Of a DNA stretch of 14,147 nucleotides, positions 14,081 through 14,147 are shown one piece after another. Position numbers and translations under genes: made by a program. The notes below the pieces were generated by a model. It was not told where the DNA came from, made no database searches, and saw only the letters and a program-made list of their open reading frames with translations. Positions within the stretch are counted from its first letter, which is position 1. Each line of letters opens with the position of its first letter. This DNA comes from Gemmatimonadota bacterium (lineage in GTDB: Bacteria; Gemmatimonadota; Gemmatimonadetes; Gemmatimonadales; GWC2-71-9). The DNA is taken from NCBI GenBank assembly GCA_029859185.1, contig JAOUDR010000019.1, forward strand, positions 1 to 14,147. The letters are read 5' to 3'.

Positions 14081-14147
14081 ATGACCCTCGAGACCAAACG
14101 ATACGTCATCGCCGGGTTGGGCGGGCTGTTTCTCCTCTCCATCGTGC
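14081..14147 (+). CDS. membrane-anchored protein, start only (likely c-type cytochrome subunit)
   Basis: Only 22 codons are present: MTLETKRYVIAGLGG followed by LFLLSIV, i.e. a short charged start and one hydrophobic helix that looks like a signal anchor. It begins 40 bp after cytochrome b, with GAGGCACGAC ahead of the ATG. The third gene of such operons is usually a mono-, di- or multiheme cytochrome c; no heme motif is visible before the window ends. Confidence 0.6.
   Translation, partial: MTLETKRYVIAGLGGLFLLSIV

Noticed and set aside
10684..14142. Open minus-strand frame of more than 1,100 codons antisense to the porin, Rieske and cytochrome b genes
   Set aside because: It is rich in Arg, Pro, His and Glu with no domain, and runs through several well-supported genes; it results from high GC at third codon positions.

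Overview
The window is GC-rich, densely coded chromosomal DNA. Several traits together suggest a free-living Gram-negative heterotroph, most likely Gemmatimonadota or a neighbouring phylum: many exported proteins with an AxAQ-type signal-peptide end, a Tat lipoprotein, an outer-membrane beta-barrel, a Ser/Thr kinase with a membrane tail, a putative Na+-pumping biotin decarboxylase and a bc-type complex. The taxon is inferred from gene style and composition; no rRNA or marker gene is present.

Layout. (1) 1-1963, minus strand: biotin protein ligase (birA), an OadG-type small membrane subunit, and the start of a biotin-dependent carboxyltransferase that runs off the left edge. The last two overlap by 4 bp (GTGA). 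The ligase probably biotinylates the complex encoded by the other two. (2) 2135-4812, plus strand: a Tat-exported lipoprotein esterase, an exported SAM-methyltransferase-like protein and a secreted protein of unknown function. An inverted repeat covers the Shine-Dalgarno of the last one. (3) 4820-4910: a very long hairpin with 41-bp arms lies between convergent genes. (4) 4915-6567, minus strand: an exported M14 zinc carboxypeptidase, with helical-turn-length tandem repeats just upstream. (5) 6583-7037: a mostly non-coding gap holding those repeats and the 3' remnant of a short-chain dehydrogenase gene. (6) 7038-8582, plus strand: an exported S10 serine carboxypeptidase. (7) 8713-10329, plus strand: a Ser/Thr kinase with an unusual C-terminal half, bracketed by two diverged copies of a roughly 65-bp intergenic repeat. 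(8) 10497-14147: an Rrf2-family iron-sulfur regulator (minus) diverges from a plus-strand set of beta-barrel porin, Rieske protein, fused cytochrome b6/subunit IV and the first codons of another membrane-anchored protein. The two directions share a compact region with overlapping sigma70-like promoters.

How the parts may work together: the left end looks like sodium-motive decarboxylation with its own biotinylating enzyme. The middle is an exported hydrolase set (esterase, M14, S10) suited to feeding on peptides and esters. The right end looks like a regulated quinol-oxidising module under an IscR/NsrR-like sensor. Rrf2 plus Rieske/cytochrome b would fit the edge of a nitrogen-oxide respiration locus such as clade II nos, but no nos gene is visible here. 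The most unusual points are an Rrf2 gene that appears to begin at a non-canonical ATT/ATC codon, the long hairpin, the kinase-flanking repeats, the sequestered Shine-Dalgarno, and a b6-type cytochrome b lacking the heme-ci cysteine.
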